Of a stretch of DNA of 64,000 nt, positions 54,009 through 64,000 are shown piece after piece. Both the position numbers and the translations under genes were made by a program. Each line of letters opens with the position of its first letter. The stretch's first letter is position 1. The DNA is taken from positions 10,197,003 to 10,261,002 of the forward strand of contig JAJEKV010000006.1 in NCBI GenBank assembly GCA_021234155.1, written 5' to 3'. Below the pieces are notes generated by a model. The model was given only the letters and a program-made list of their open reading frames with translations. It had not been told where the DNA came from and did no database searches. This stretch comes from Isoetes taiwanensis (Eukaryota > Streptophyta > Lycopodiopsida > Isoetales > Isoetaceae).

Positions 54009-55718
54009 TAACCCTGTGAAGTTAGATTTACCATAAGTTTCAGACCTTTGAGCCTCACCTCTTCCGAAATGCTGCTTAGCTTTAACCTTTCTCATCCATA
54101 AACAATTCACTAAATGCAAGCACATTCATCTGGAGCCCATTTATGTTAGATTAGTGTAGTAAGGGATCATACATTTGATTTTAATTTAGGGAAGTGTAGG
54201 ATCATGCATTTGGTTTCATCTTAACAATGTCGATAGACATAGGCAGGCTTACTTTTGGCTGCATCCCATATGTGAATATTTGATTACTCTCAATAACTTC
54301 CACCGTGCATACAATGGAGCCATTATTTACGTAATCCATGTGGCCTTCACTACATAGTAGGGTCTTTGTGCCTGCCTTATAACTGGTCATCTAATCGTGG
54401 TCATGATGATAATAGTGTGATCAGAGACTGCAGCTGCAGCTTGTTCAATTGAAGCTTGTTTCGCATTTGTTCCGTCTAGTTTATATTAGAAAGATATTGA
54501 AGAAATCTGTTTCTTAATTGTTTTGTATGCTCATGAATGAGAGAATTTTATTAACAATTAATAAAAATGCATTCTATGCAGGGTATACACCCTAGAGATA
54601 TGTATTTATTAGCCAGTAGCTCCTTTATACCACAGCGATCAACAATTGCAGTCCAAAATGATCTTGGAGTAAAGCAGAGTAATTCCAGACCATCTAAGCA
54701 TAAGAAAAACCGTATTGTTCCTTCCTTCCTTCCTTCCTCTAGAAATTCCTTTCTACAGGACAATTTGAATATTAATATACTGCACATCATTTTGGATAAT
54801 GCATTCCTATTTTTTTTTATCGTTCGAACTTTCAGCACATGCACTCCATTTACAAATTTACAAAAATTTATCACGCGTACACTTTTAGCCCCGCTGAAAC
54901 CAACCCACGTGCAACAATAAAACTCAACATTAACTTCCAAAAATAAAGTACTCACTAAGATTTCTTTTTACTTTGCCAAATCATAATTTTTTAGAACAAA
55001 GATCTCTGGCGAACTTGGAATATGAATGGAATATGAAGGCCCACTATTCTCCGTTTTTCTTCTTCTGTGGTTTCTAATCTCACAACACGCAGCCTTGTGT
55101 GTCCCTTTTTATTTTTTGACATAAGGTTGCAATAATGATTAAATTCCTTTGTTTTTTTTAACAAATTAAAAAACCCTTGGATTTTTAGATCTCTGAACTT
55201 CATCCGAGCCATCGATAAATGGCTAGCTGACCAACATCAATAGCTTTTCGGTAACGTGGCATAGACATTAGTAGCACAAATTTTAATGTCACCTACCTAT
55301 TGGATGTAGATTTTAATCCTCGGCCGTTGGTGCGTGAAAACCGACTCGGTCTACAACAAAAAGCCCCTTTTATTGTTTTGAAGGTAGAATGGAGTTTAAT
55401 CGCTTGGTTCGACCGGATCAGACCGCTTCGAGCTTCTCGTGAACGCCAACGGGGAGGAAATTTCTTGCTTTTTAGCCTTTTGTTCAAAACAAGAAACCAG
55501 GCGGTTCGAAGCTTCAAAGCGGCGCCGCCAATGCTCGCCAAGAAACGCCCGAAGGTTTTTTTTGAACGCCATAGCCGGAAGCTCGAAGCCCGTTGAAAGC
55601 CATAGCCGTAAAAACATAGCCATAGCTCGGAAGCCCCGAAAAGCCTTAGCCGGAATCTCTAAAGCCGGATTTTCATCCGATCAGAAGCCCGTAACCTCTC
55701 GAAGTCGGGATATTCAAT
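54009..55718. other. Spacer without a supported gene
   Basis: Short open frames (54202-54390 minus, 54567-54920 plus) carry no recognisable domain. A CCTTCCTTCCTTCC microsatellite is at about 54721. From 55560 to 55680 AGCC-G words (CATAGCCG, AAGCCCG) are repeated irregularly. Confidence 0.4.
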
Positions 55719-55911
55719 CTATTCACCTCGGAATAGATTAAGGAATGGATTTGGAGCGTAAAAGCGATTGGATTTGTTTAACACAGCAACATTTCGAAAA
55801 AGAAATCTACATTGCGCAGTATGCTTCATCCCCACTTACCGCAATCCAAGATACATCAGGTGCAATAGATCTATTCACCTCAAATAGTTTAAGGAATGGA
55901 TTTGGAGCGTA
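55719..55911. repeat. Two copies of a 42-bp repeat, 152 bp apart
   Basis: CTATTCACCTC, then AAGGAATGGATTTGGAGCGTA occurs at 55719-55760 and 55871-55911. The copies differ at four or five positions, including CGG against AA. The spacer is unrelated. Confidence 0.75.
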
Positions 55912-56022
55912 GAAAAGAACCGTAGGCATCATTCATAGTACTCTGCCCGTAGAAGAAATTTTTTTTGCCTAGCAAAAATTTCCTCCTGTTGGCGTTCGTT
56001 ATTTGGCATAACGCAATGGCTC

Positions 56023-56107
56023 GGGTTTTTCGAAATAAACCCCTGGCGGCGGCGCATTGGCCGCTTGGCGCCCTTCATGGCGCCGCAAGGGTTTATTTCA
56101 GAAACCC
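56023..56107. repeat. Inverted repeat with GC-rich inner stem
   Basis: Arms 56023-56042 and 56089-56107 pair (GGTTTTTCGAAATAAACCC with GGGTTTATTTCAGAAACC). Inside lies a GGCGGCGGCGC/GCGCCGC stem. The left arm has CG where the right arm's complement has CTG. Confidence 0.7.
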
Positions 56108-57299
56108 CCTCCCCATTGCGGTTTCCTCCATCAAATTTGCCTCATATTTTTCCCCATTTCTTAGCTTTACGCTTGGTTTCTTCATGCGATCTTTTGCCCG
56201 CCATAACCCAACAAGGGGCCGGCTCCAAATGCGGATTCTAAAGGGCCAGGTTTAGATTTCGAAATTTGAATAGGCGTAAGGCAAGTCTAAATCTTAAATT
56301 TTCCACATCTTTTTCTACTCGGCTCGGAATAAGGCCGATGTGCATCCCTTTGAATATTTAAGTGGTTCGTTCCGCCTTTTCATCTTCTTAAATAGGGGCT
56401 GCTTTGTCTTGGCCAAATTTTGGATGTTTCAAAGAAAAAAATAGATGGCACTCTAGTCGGTTTGGATCACGCTTAGTTGTGGATGCGATCTTGAGAAAAT
56501 GCTCGGGGAGCACAAAAGGCAGCACGAGAATCGGGCCGTTTTATTATGTGCATTCTCGCTCTATTTGCACCTCTGGAGCTCTGGATTGAGCTTTCGGGGA
56601 GTTGCCTGTGTGAGGAAAGAAGAGGAAATGCTTGGAGCCATTTGTAGCTATGCTTAGAGTTGTGAGTGCTAATTTCGCTGTAATGTGGGAAGCCTGGTTC
56701 AACATAAAAGCAATTTTAGCAAACCATCTCGATAATCCAAATGTTGCAAAAAATCGGCTCGTAACTTTGAACGCCTCGCCATGCAGAGCACGCCTGTCAC
56801 TATTGTGTTTCTCGAAAAAGAAAGCAAAGTTAGTAATATAAGATTTGTGTAGTCGAGCTTAAACACGGATGTTTGATGTTCGATGTCCTTTCTTAATTCT
56901 CTTTGCTTGATAGATTAGTTTGATCCAGTCTAGAGTGCCCAAAAGGTCTAGAAAACATGGCATCTTTTCCGCAAAAATCTAGTTCAACTCCCCGGAAGCT
57001 CCCGCAATATGAGATTGTCGCCTTCTTGAATTTTCAAAGAATGGGTTTTAGCATAAATGGCTGCTTTGGAGAAAATGGTTAGAGACGCCGATTTTGCTTT
57101 CATGGGCTATGGCTATGGCCCCCAGAGGGCTATGGTCTCGGCGGGCGCCAAATATAAAATGTCTTTGATCCGTGGCCACCTTGTTTGATCGCCAATGCTT
57201 CATCGTCAGTATCCTTCAAAGTAAGTGTGATTCAAAGTAAGTGTGGTTGAGTCTAATATGTTTAGTGTTCACTACTTGATTCTGCTGCATTCGACCGGA
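56108..57299. other. Spacer without a supported gene
   Basis: Several short plus-strand open frames, none with a domain. TCGGCGGGCGCC-like words near 57138 and CATGGGCTATGGCTATGG near 57100 are local repeats. Nothing else was recognised. Confidence 0.35.
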
Positions 57300-57348
57300 T
57301 TTGATGCCCAGGCTATAGTTCTTGGTTGCTTTTGAAGGAGAGCAGGTC
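57300..57348. repeat. 49-bp repeat shared with 23176-23224
   Basis: TTTGATGC-CAGGC-ATAGTTCTTGG, then TTGCTTTTGAAGGAGAGCAGG is almost identical in both places, about 34 kb apart and in the same orientation. Confidence 0.75.
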
Positions 57349-57373
57349 TCGGCCCTCGGGGCGTGATGCCCAC

Positions 57374-58324
57374 CGTAAAATTTAGGTGCCAAGCTTTCTG
57401 CCTTATCCGCCTATCTGTGTCTAACACGTGTCAGACATTCTTTCCAGGAATATTGAATTCTTAACAGGTTATTTTAGGAATGTTAGAATCTGTAATTCTT
57501 GCATTCTAACTTAAATTGCAGTTTCTCTTCTGCATTCACACTCGTTATTGCAATGAAACAGATTCATTTCGGTAGAAAAACGTGATAAAGAACATTCCAT
57601 AGATCAAACAGCTTTACAAGTCACTTGAATTTGATCTCTGGCACATTTGTTACAAAATTCAGAAGTACACCCCTTCCCTTTCCTCTTCCATCAAGCGAAT
57701 GGTCGTAAGCATTGAAACGAAAAATCTCATACAATAGATGAGTCAGCAGATGTAAAACGCTTCCCTGCATGGCTTTCTTTATGTGCAACCAGAACTCTCT
57801 TTACACCGCAAGAACAACATCCTAGCACTCTGCTCATACAACAAGAGACTCCGCAGATGCAAAACCCTTCCCTGCATGGCTTTCTTTATGTGCAATCAGA
57901 GCTTTCTTTATCTTCTACAGCAAGAACACAGACATCCTAGCACTCTGCATACCCTGATCATAAAGAAAAACCTGCATCAGACCAATATTTCATGCCAGAG
58001 ACCAAGAATCAAATATATTTCAAGAAAACACAGCAAACTAGAGCATCTGGACCTCCAGCATTGCTGTAGCAAGTAAAAAACCTGACTGTCGCTGCCGAAA
58101 ACACAAAATGATAATATACCTTCGCTGAAAGAAGACGCTGCAGGAAAAAAGACGCCCTACACATTAAGATGTTCTCCGCGCTTCAATATAACAAAGAAAC
58201 AAGACGATCGGAACTTAGGAGGACGTATGGCGCCAAGAAAATGCCATAGCCGGATCTCGGAGCTTCGCTCATCAGAACAAAAAAAATGACACGTCAGCAG
58301 AAAGCTTGGCACCAAAATTTCACG
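57374..58324. repeat. 0.95-kb interval bounded by a 28-bp inverted repeat
   Basis: 57374-57401 and 58297-58324 are reverse complements with two mismatches (core TGCCAAGCTTTCTGC). The interval contains a two-copy 106-bp tandem repeat (57746-57957, CTTCCCTGCATGGCTTTCTT in both). The frame at 57783-58076 merely spans these repeats. This may be a small non-autonomous DNA transposon, but no target duplication was recognised. Confidence 0.55.
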
Positions 58325-58334
58325 TTATACCAAT

Positions 58335-58425
58335 GTCCGCGTGTCGGGAATTCCGGCCAGAAAATTGGCCTCCGCGCTGACGCGCGTCGGCCAATTTTCT
58401 AGGCCGGAATCCCCTCCACACGGAC
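58335..58425. repeat. Hairpin with about 36-bp arms
   Basis: Arms 58335-58370 and 58389-58425 pair, with GGCCAGAAAATTGGCC and GGCCAATTTTCTAGGCC as core. The GC-rich loop is TCCGCGCTGACGCGCGTC. It follows directly on the 0.95-kb inverted-repeat interval. Confidence 0.8.
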
Positions 58426-59936
58426 ATTCCTATATACATAAATGCCATAAATGCACCGATGTCATATGCTCATAATTAATGCCTGCCATAAATGCCATAA
58501 ATGTAACGTGTCGTGAGATGGTAATTTTGAAGAAACAAATTCGATGAGAACAGAAATGTTATACTGCTTTACATAGGTAGGAAAGCTCCAAAATACCGAA
58601 TTTTACATATAAACTCTGTTTTTGCTACCAGTTTTTTTGCCAACGTGCAAAAGGTCAATCGGATAATAAAAAAACTCCAACCTCCCTCTGATCCTAACTC
58701 CCACTGTTTTTATCGCTCTAAGTAGTAGCTTGAGCATGTTCTCTATAGATGACGTCTTCATAAATAGTTTTGATCGCCTCGAGATTCAAAGAATTCATTC
58801 TATCAATATTGATTTGGGCAAGACTACTACATTCATTATTGCATTAAGAACATTGCTAGATTCATTGTTGATTTGGGAGCAACCTACAATAGCAAGACTG
58901 TAGGATTCATTGTTGATCTGAAGCAACTGCTGCTGGATGGGCAGTAAATGCACATTGTTTGACGAATTCAAATCAATTTCCAGTGAACCAGAACCAGTAA
59001 TTTGAGATTTATCACGCTTTGAGCAATCTAGAATCCAAGGCGAGGGCGGTAAGGTGAGCCTGTAGCTTAAATCAGGCAGTTTTGTTATGCTCTACATTTT
59101 GGTGGCAAACCCAAGCTCCAATCAGCTCTCCAATCTTCTAGAGCCCTTTCAAACATGCCGACATGCATCATTTACTTTTAATTGATATATAAACAAAAAG
59201 TACCAAAACACACAATTCAACCGTCAAAACTGGTGGGGCTGAACCCTGCAAGAAATGATCCACATTTTTATAAAGCCATTATGCAGCTTATACAAAAAAA
59301 ATTAGCAGGGACTAATGAAGTTAGACTTGTGCTCTAGTGCAGATGATCCATTGTTTTTTTTAAGTTAACCTTGAATCAATGCTAGAGATTAGCAATTAGA
59401 CAAACACTATGACAATACCAGAATCAAACGAATCCCATTCTGACCATACAACAAGTAGGAAGTAAATGCAAACATAAAAGAACTCATTTATTGCTACGAT
59501 AGTATTGGTTTTGGATGGATAACCCAGTTTCAGTGTGAGTATATTCTGACCATACAACAAGTAGGCAAACATGTCCAAGGTTCTCATTAAAGCAGCCTCC
59601 ATGGCTCTTGGTGGATCAGGAATTCGTACATATTTTAGGGAAAAACATGCAGATGTATTGAGCACTTAACCATACTTAAGACTGCAAAAGAATGAGATAA
59701 CTGAAAACAACAGATGGCAGACGTCATGGGAGACAACATTAATGAGCATTGAGTTAGCTGGGCAAGATCGTCATTCATTCGGGGGCAAATCTTTTGGCCT
59801 CAGCTTGCGTGAATAGAATACTGTGGAGCTGCAAATGAGTCATCAGCAGCTCCTCACTAATTGTCTTCATAGGTAGTGAATGCTGTATCAGAATGACATG
59901 AATAGTGAATGGGAGGCATACCAAATGTCTTATCAG
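58426..59936. other. Downstream flank of the NUP58 gene
   Basis: It contains the NUP58 3' end on the minus strand and an AT-rich spacer. CATAAATGCCATAAATG words are repeated near 58436-58505. A CTGACCATACAACAAGTAGG word occurs twice (59440 and 59545). No other gene was recognised. Confidence 0.45.
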
Positions 59937-62900
59937 TCATCTCCTCCGGGATCCCCGTAGTTTTGGCTTCGCAGTTGCTGTCTGCAATAGAAAGTATGAA
60001 GTTTATTATACATGACTTGGCCAAAGACATAAAAATTTGTATTTGGGCAAAAACAAGTTTATTCAACTAGGTACAATTCCTTTGCAAAGAGCTTTGAAAA
60101 AAGTAAAAAAAAAATACTTGTGTTGGAGTCCAATTGCAATACAAAGCTTACCGCAGATGTTGACCCAGCTCCAAAAAGAGATGTTCCTCCAGTGGTACCT
60201 GCATGGCAAGGAGATGCTTATGATTGCTTAGGAAGATAAAAATTCTGCACAAAACACCAACAATACACACTAGCTCAGGACTTCAGTCCTTTAACAGAAA
60301 ACCTGTTTGCCACCTACGATGGATCAAAAACATGCCTTACCTCATAAGTGCTTCAGCAGGATTGCCATCAAATATGATATTCGATTAATCTTGTTGAGAG
60401 AGCCATAACATACATAGGGCTGTTGTTCTTTATTTACCAATCATTATAAAATGTGTGAAAGCTTGAAGCAACCCATTGACCTAATGTATTTTATAGACCC
60501 ACTGACCTAACGTAAGTGAAATGTTTATGCATGATAATTGTGGGTGTCCAAAAGTATTTATGGCTGTGTGACTGCTTTTCTTAAGGAAAGCCCAGTTCAA
60601 TTGCTTTTCTCTTAGCAAATGTTTTTTTCCTGCTACTTAATTCGGAGTTTGTAGAATTTTCCTAAACCTACATGAAAGCTTCAAAAGAAGAAGACAGCAT
60701 AGTACATAACGGTTACCTCCAAACAGTGTTGATGGATTGGGCGTAGATCCAAGAAGTGACGTGGATGGTTGTGACATGCCGAATGCAGATGATGCAGAAC
60801 CAAATAAATTGGTGCTGGGAAGAGAAGTCGCTGGAGTTCCAAATAGTGACTGAGTGGGGTTGGATGCTGCCGAAAATGAGGAAAACAGAGGCCCACTTGA
60901 AGTACTTGGAGCACTGGAGGATATTGTGGCTGTAATTGGCTGACCTGAAGATGTTACTGTGATAGAACCAGGAGCTGTTGGAAGAGCTAGTGGAGCTGGT
61001 TGGACAGATGGCTGAGAAGACTTGGTCATATTGAGCATTGGGTGGACTCTTCTAGCAGCTGCCTCGCGCCTTGCAACCTCCCGGCGATCTGCCTCAAGGA
61101 ATGGGTCATTGTCCATCCCTTTTCTCCGTTGATCAGCAAGAAATGCCATTCTCATTGCTTCAAGAAGTTGATGTAAAGATTCAACCTGTTAACACAAATG
61201 CGACCAATGTAGTGAGTACAAAGGGTAGAAACACAATTGAAAGATCTAAAAACATCTACATGAGTATAAGAATGGCCTTATTGGCTCGTTAAAACAAACC
61301 CTTTGAGATAGTAAACGTTGTGAGGTTCCTTTTACAAGAAGAGAGAAGTCAAGTTTTTGCAGGAAATTGGCTGACTACATATTAGATTTGATGCCCTGAG
61401 TTTTCAGTTGCTAAAATAGAAATGCACTTGGAAAAACCAAAACTTGTAACATTTGACAAATAAAGTCAAGAAAGATTTTCTAAGAAACCAAATTACTATT
61501 GCACGCCCACATTCTCCCTTTAATGTTAGTATGCTGGGAGTGGCTTGCTTTGGAGGGGTTGCATGCACTTAAAGGATTTGCTGTGTCAGGTTAAAAATCA
61601 ATTTTGTATGGAAAAACGAAGTTTGCACCAAGAAGAAGTTTACCTCTGCTGCAACATATATAAAAAAGGAGTGGACATTCTCCATAACTGCTGGAAGAGA
61701 CTGTAGAACAGATAGCTCAGGTACAGATCCTCCATTTTCATTGACATTCCTCAGTAAAATCCTTTCCAGTTCCTCAACCCATTGTCTATATTCTAGAAGC
61801 TGGTGTTCAAATTTGATAGCTTTCTGCTGCAAAAATGCTGATGGTTTAGCTGGAAAACCACTGTAAAAGTCAGACACTGGAATGGTAGCTGCAGATTGAG
61901 AGGGAGTAAATGTGGATCCCCCTGTGGTATTTGGAAGGGCTGGGCGAAAACGATGCAATAGCATTGCAAAAGAACGTACTGCAACCTCTGCATTCTTGAG
62001 CATGTCTTTTGCAGCCCTCATAAGTTCCCGAGACGATGCTTTCTCCCTATCAATAGAAATACCAATGCCTCCAAGCTCCTGTCCCAATCCTGTAATGTAT
62101 TTAGTCACTTTGAAAGTTTTTATAGAAATGACTGGATGTTACTAGTATTAACTAACACTATTCATCAGAAACAATCCATCTTTTTTTTATCCTTCATCCT
62201 TATTGTTCTAAAGTTATTTTGCCACAGAAAACATGTCTAAATTGGAACATTTACCCTAGAATGTTTATGCCTCTATTATTTTCAATCAAAAAAAAAGTAA
62301 TTATCAATTAAGAAAAAATCATCACTTCCCCAATGCTGAAACATTTACCGAATGAATTGATTCCACGTGAAAGTTCTTGTTAAAACATAAGGAATCGAGC
62401 CAATGAGGTATGCTTATAGAAGAACCCAAAGATCACCTGAGAAATTCTTGCCGCATCAAGTTCAAACCCCTTCTTCAAGGCCTGCGTATCATAGAGGCGC
62501 TCACACTGATCCAGTCGCCTGCTTTCGTCCCTATACTGCAAAATTTTTTCCCTTAAGTGCACGAAAGGAACTATCAGCCAATGGAAATATAAATCATTTA
62601 CAAAATACAAGACAAAAATATCATTTTTGGGCTTACTCGATTTGTAACAAAATCTTCTGAGAGTCAGGATGAATGTCGGCCCATTTAGTCTGATAAGTAA
62701 GAGGGGCCTTGTCATTAGTTAGGAGATGGATCTGTTGGGAAGTAACAGGGGCGGGAGATGGAGCTGCTCCAAAAGGATACTGCTGTTGTTGGGGCTGAAA
62801 CTGTGGCTGAGCAGGAGTCTGGAAAGAGAAGGGCTGTTGCTGTTGAGGCTGAGCTTGGGTTTGGAATGAAAAAGCCGGTTGTTGGGTCTGCTGGGGCGTA

Positions 62901-62965
62901 AAGGAAAAAGGGGTAGAGCTTGAGGTGCCTGCAGTGTTGAAGAATGGAAACGCCGGAGTCGCCAT
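59937..62965 (-). CDS. NUP58: Nucleoporin NUP58 (p58/p45-type), six exons
   Basis: Exons on the minus strand: 62637-62965, 62437-62551, 61644-62078, 60717-61185, 60152-60198 and 59937-59981. All are GT-AG with consistent phase, giving 479 residues. The N-terminus is Phe/Gln-rich with FSFQT-type repeats (the FG region, with PFGAAPSP). The conserved core begins KAPLTYQTKWADIHPDSQKI, then YRDESRRLDQCERLYD, ELGGIGISIDREKASSRELM, FLQQKAIKFEHQLLEYRQW and a VESLHQLLEAM helix. The tail has FG spacers (SLFGTPATS, NLFGSASSAFG, TLFGG) and ends in a basic RGSRRR. NUP58 works with NUP62 and NUP54 in the central channel of the nuclear pore. The plant protein is about 500 residues, so this is full length. 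The last exon was placed by phase alone. Confidence 0.92.
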
Positions 62966-63063
62966 AGCCTCGCTCTCCCGCCTTGTGAACAGGTCTCCTG
63001 TCGTTCTGCATTATTTCTTTTCTTTTTTTTTTTCCTTAAACCCCAACGCTACCCTTAGAGAAA

Positions 63064-63074
63064 CTATTTTATGC
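63064..63074 (-). promoter_or_regulatory. Possible TATA-like element of NUP58
   Basis: On the minus strand GCATAAAATAG lies about 100 bp before the start codon, with a pyrimidine-rich stretch between. It is weak evidence; broadly expressed plant genes often lack a TATA box. Confidence 0.3.
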
Positions 63075-63100
63075 CCTTTTTTTTGCCCCAACAAACAAGT

Positions 63101-64000
63101 CTTCCTTTCAAACAATCTCTATTCACATCCATTTCTATGATTAATGATCTCTTTTGCACCACCACCAAGTCTTCTTTTTTTCAAAAAATAAGGTTCTTAA
63201 CCTCAGCCACTCAGGTTCTTAGCTCATGGGAACATCGGAATAGCAGACCAGACCTTCAGGAAACCTGGAGGTTTTCTGCCCATGGGAAAGCACCCTAAAA
63301 GGTTCGCAAAAGATCTTTTCTTAGGTGTATTCGTCCACTTCTATGGTTAATAAAACATTGTGATCTCTTTTGAGCGGTACCTCAAGGAGCTCAAGTTGGT
63401 TGCTCTTTTGTTGACGTGAATTGATCCTAAGCTACTTGCCCCTTGATGTTGCTCTCTGTTTGGCTTCCCCATGGTTTCTTAAATGGTCTGGAACTCCTCT
63501 TTGAGATGTCCATGTCTAATCATGCTCATGATGCTGGATAAGCATCAAGGTCAGAGATGGTTTCTCTCTTAACAACTTAAGGTTTCCCTCTCATCTATAA
63601 TGAATTCTTCGACGTTGTAATTAACTGGAAAGCAGTAGCAGCTAATCTATCGTAAAGCCCTTTTGCATGCAATGAAGTAGATGCTGGATGTCGATGTCTA
63701 TCAGATACTCCTGCTTTAAATCAGCACTAGAGAAATTGTACCCTTGTTATCTTGCCACCTCCATCTTAGTGGTGGGGCCCTGGATGATGTCCTTGACGTC
63801 TTCTTAATACAAGTCATCCTCCTTTTCTTGTTGTTGCATCGTTGCACTCTATCATCTAGATAGGAAGTCAAGAGGCTGCAGCGAGGGCTCGACTATTTGG
63901 TTAATTGACCTACAGTAGATGAAGATGGCTAGGGCCATTATGGTAGAGCGATATCTAGATGCTTAATAGGATAGATATATAGTCTGGCATCCTCTGACAT
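63101..64000. other. Right edge of the window, no supported gene
   Basis: The NUP58 promoter probably extends into the start of this stretch. No domain was recognised on either strand. On the minus strand near 63690-63830 an open but interrupted stretch could be transposon-derived. Nothing more can be supported. Confidence 0.4.

Noticed and set aside
57783-58076. 97-codon plus-strand frame
   Set aside because: It runs over the 106-bp tandem repeats, so its length reflects the repeat and not selection.
59857-60066. Alternative last exon frame of NUP58 (DSNCEAKTTGIPEEM)
   Set aside because: It does not match the phase left by the preceding exon; the phase-consistent reading ends in RGSRRR.

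Overview
This is a eukaryotic window from a land-plant nuclear genome, probably a seedless plant such as a fern. Genes carry GT-AG introns, LTR retrotransposons are dense, and there is a very long intronless PLS-type PPR gene, a plant CRCK-type kinase and a plant NUP58. A DUF7869-type gene is also present, a family I associate mainly with seedless plants and animals. The fern assignment is inference.

Layout. 1.1-3.2 kb: six-exon CRCK-like receptor-like cytoplasmic kinase (+) with altered catalytic motifs. 3.8-7.3 kb: 1167-residue PPR protein (-). 7.3-10.7 kb: short repeats and one orphan exon. 10.7-16.7 kb: Ty1/copia element on the minus strand, target duplication GCCTA, with a hAT-like transposon nested in one LTR. 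17.8-23.1 kb: F-box/kelch pseudogene split by a second copia element (+, duplication AACTT). 23-27.7 kb: repeats, including a degenerate tandem array and a 71-bp-arm hairpin. 27.9-28.4 kb: fragment of an HUH (rolling-circle Rep-like) protein. 29.9-31.4 kb: three tandem TATA-driven genes for 59-66-residue proteins of unknown family. 31.4-45.4 kb: minus-strand DUF7869-type gene cut by an 11.1-kb Ty3/gypsy element (duplication TTATT). 46.5-50.6 kb: divergent plus-strand gene for a beta-class amino-methyltransferase-like protein, surrounded by GATCGCGGCCGCGATC-type palindromes. 51.6-52.2 kb: LINE remnant. 52.2-59.9 kb: non-coding with hairpins and small repeats. 59.9-63.0 kb: complete six-exon NUP58 (-).

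How it fits together. The CRCK-like, PPR and NUP58 genes are host genes with intact reading frames. Most of the rest is transposon-derived. The best candidate for an undescribed system is the divergent pair of DUF7869/HTH-type and methyltransferase-like genes with shared palindromes. The three tandem small genes come next. Many frame breaks in repeated DNA, and many differences between paired LTRs, have CG where CTG or CAG is expected. That may be an assembly or basecalling artefact at CHG-methylated sites, so 'pseudogene' calls inside transposons should be read with that in mind.

Exon boundaries, motif positions and LTR ends were worked out by eye from the sequence. No database search was run.
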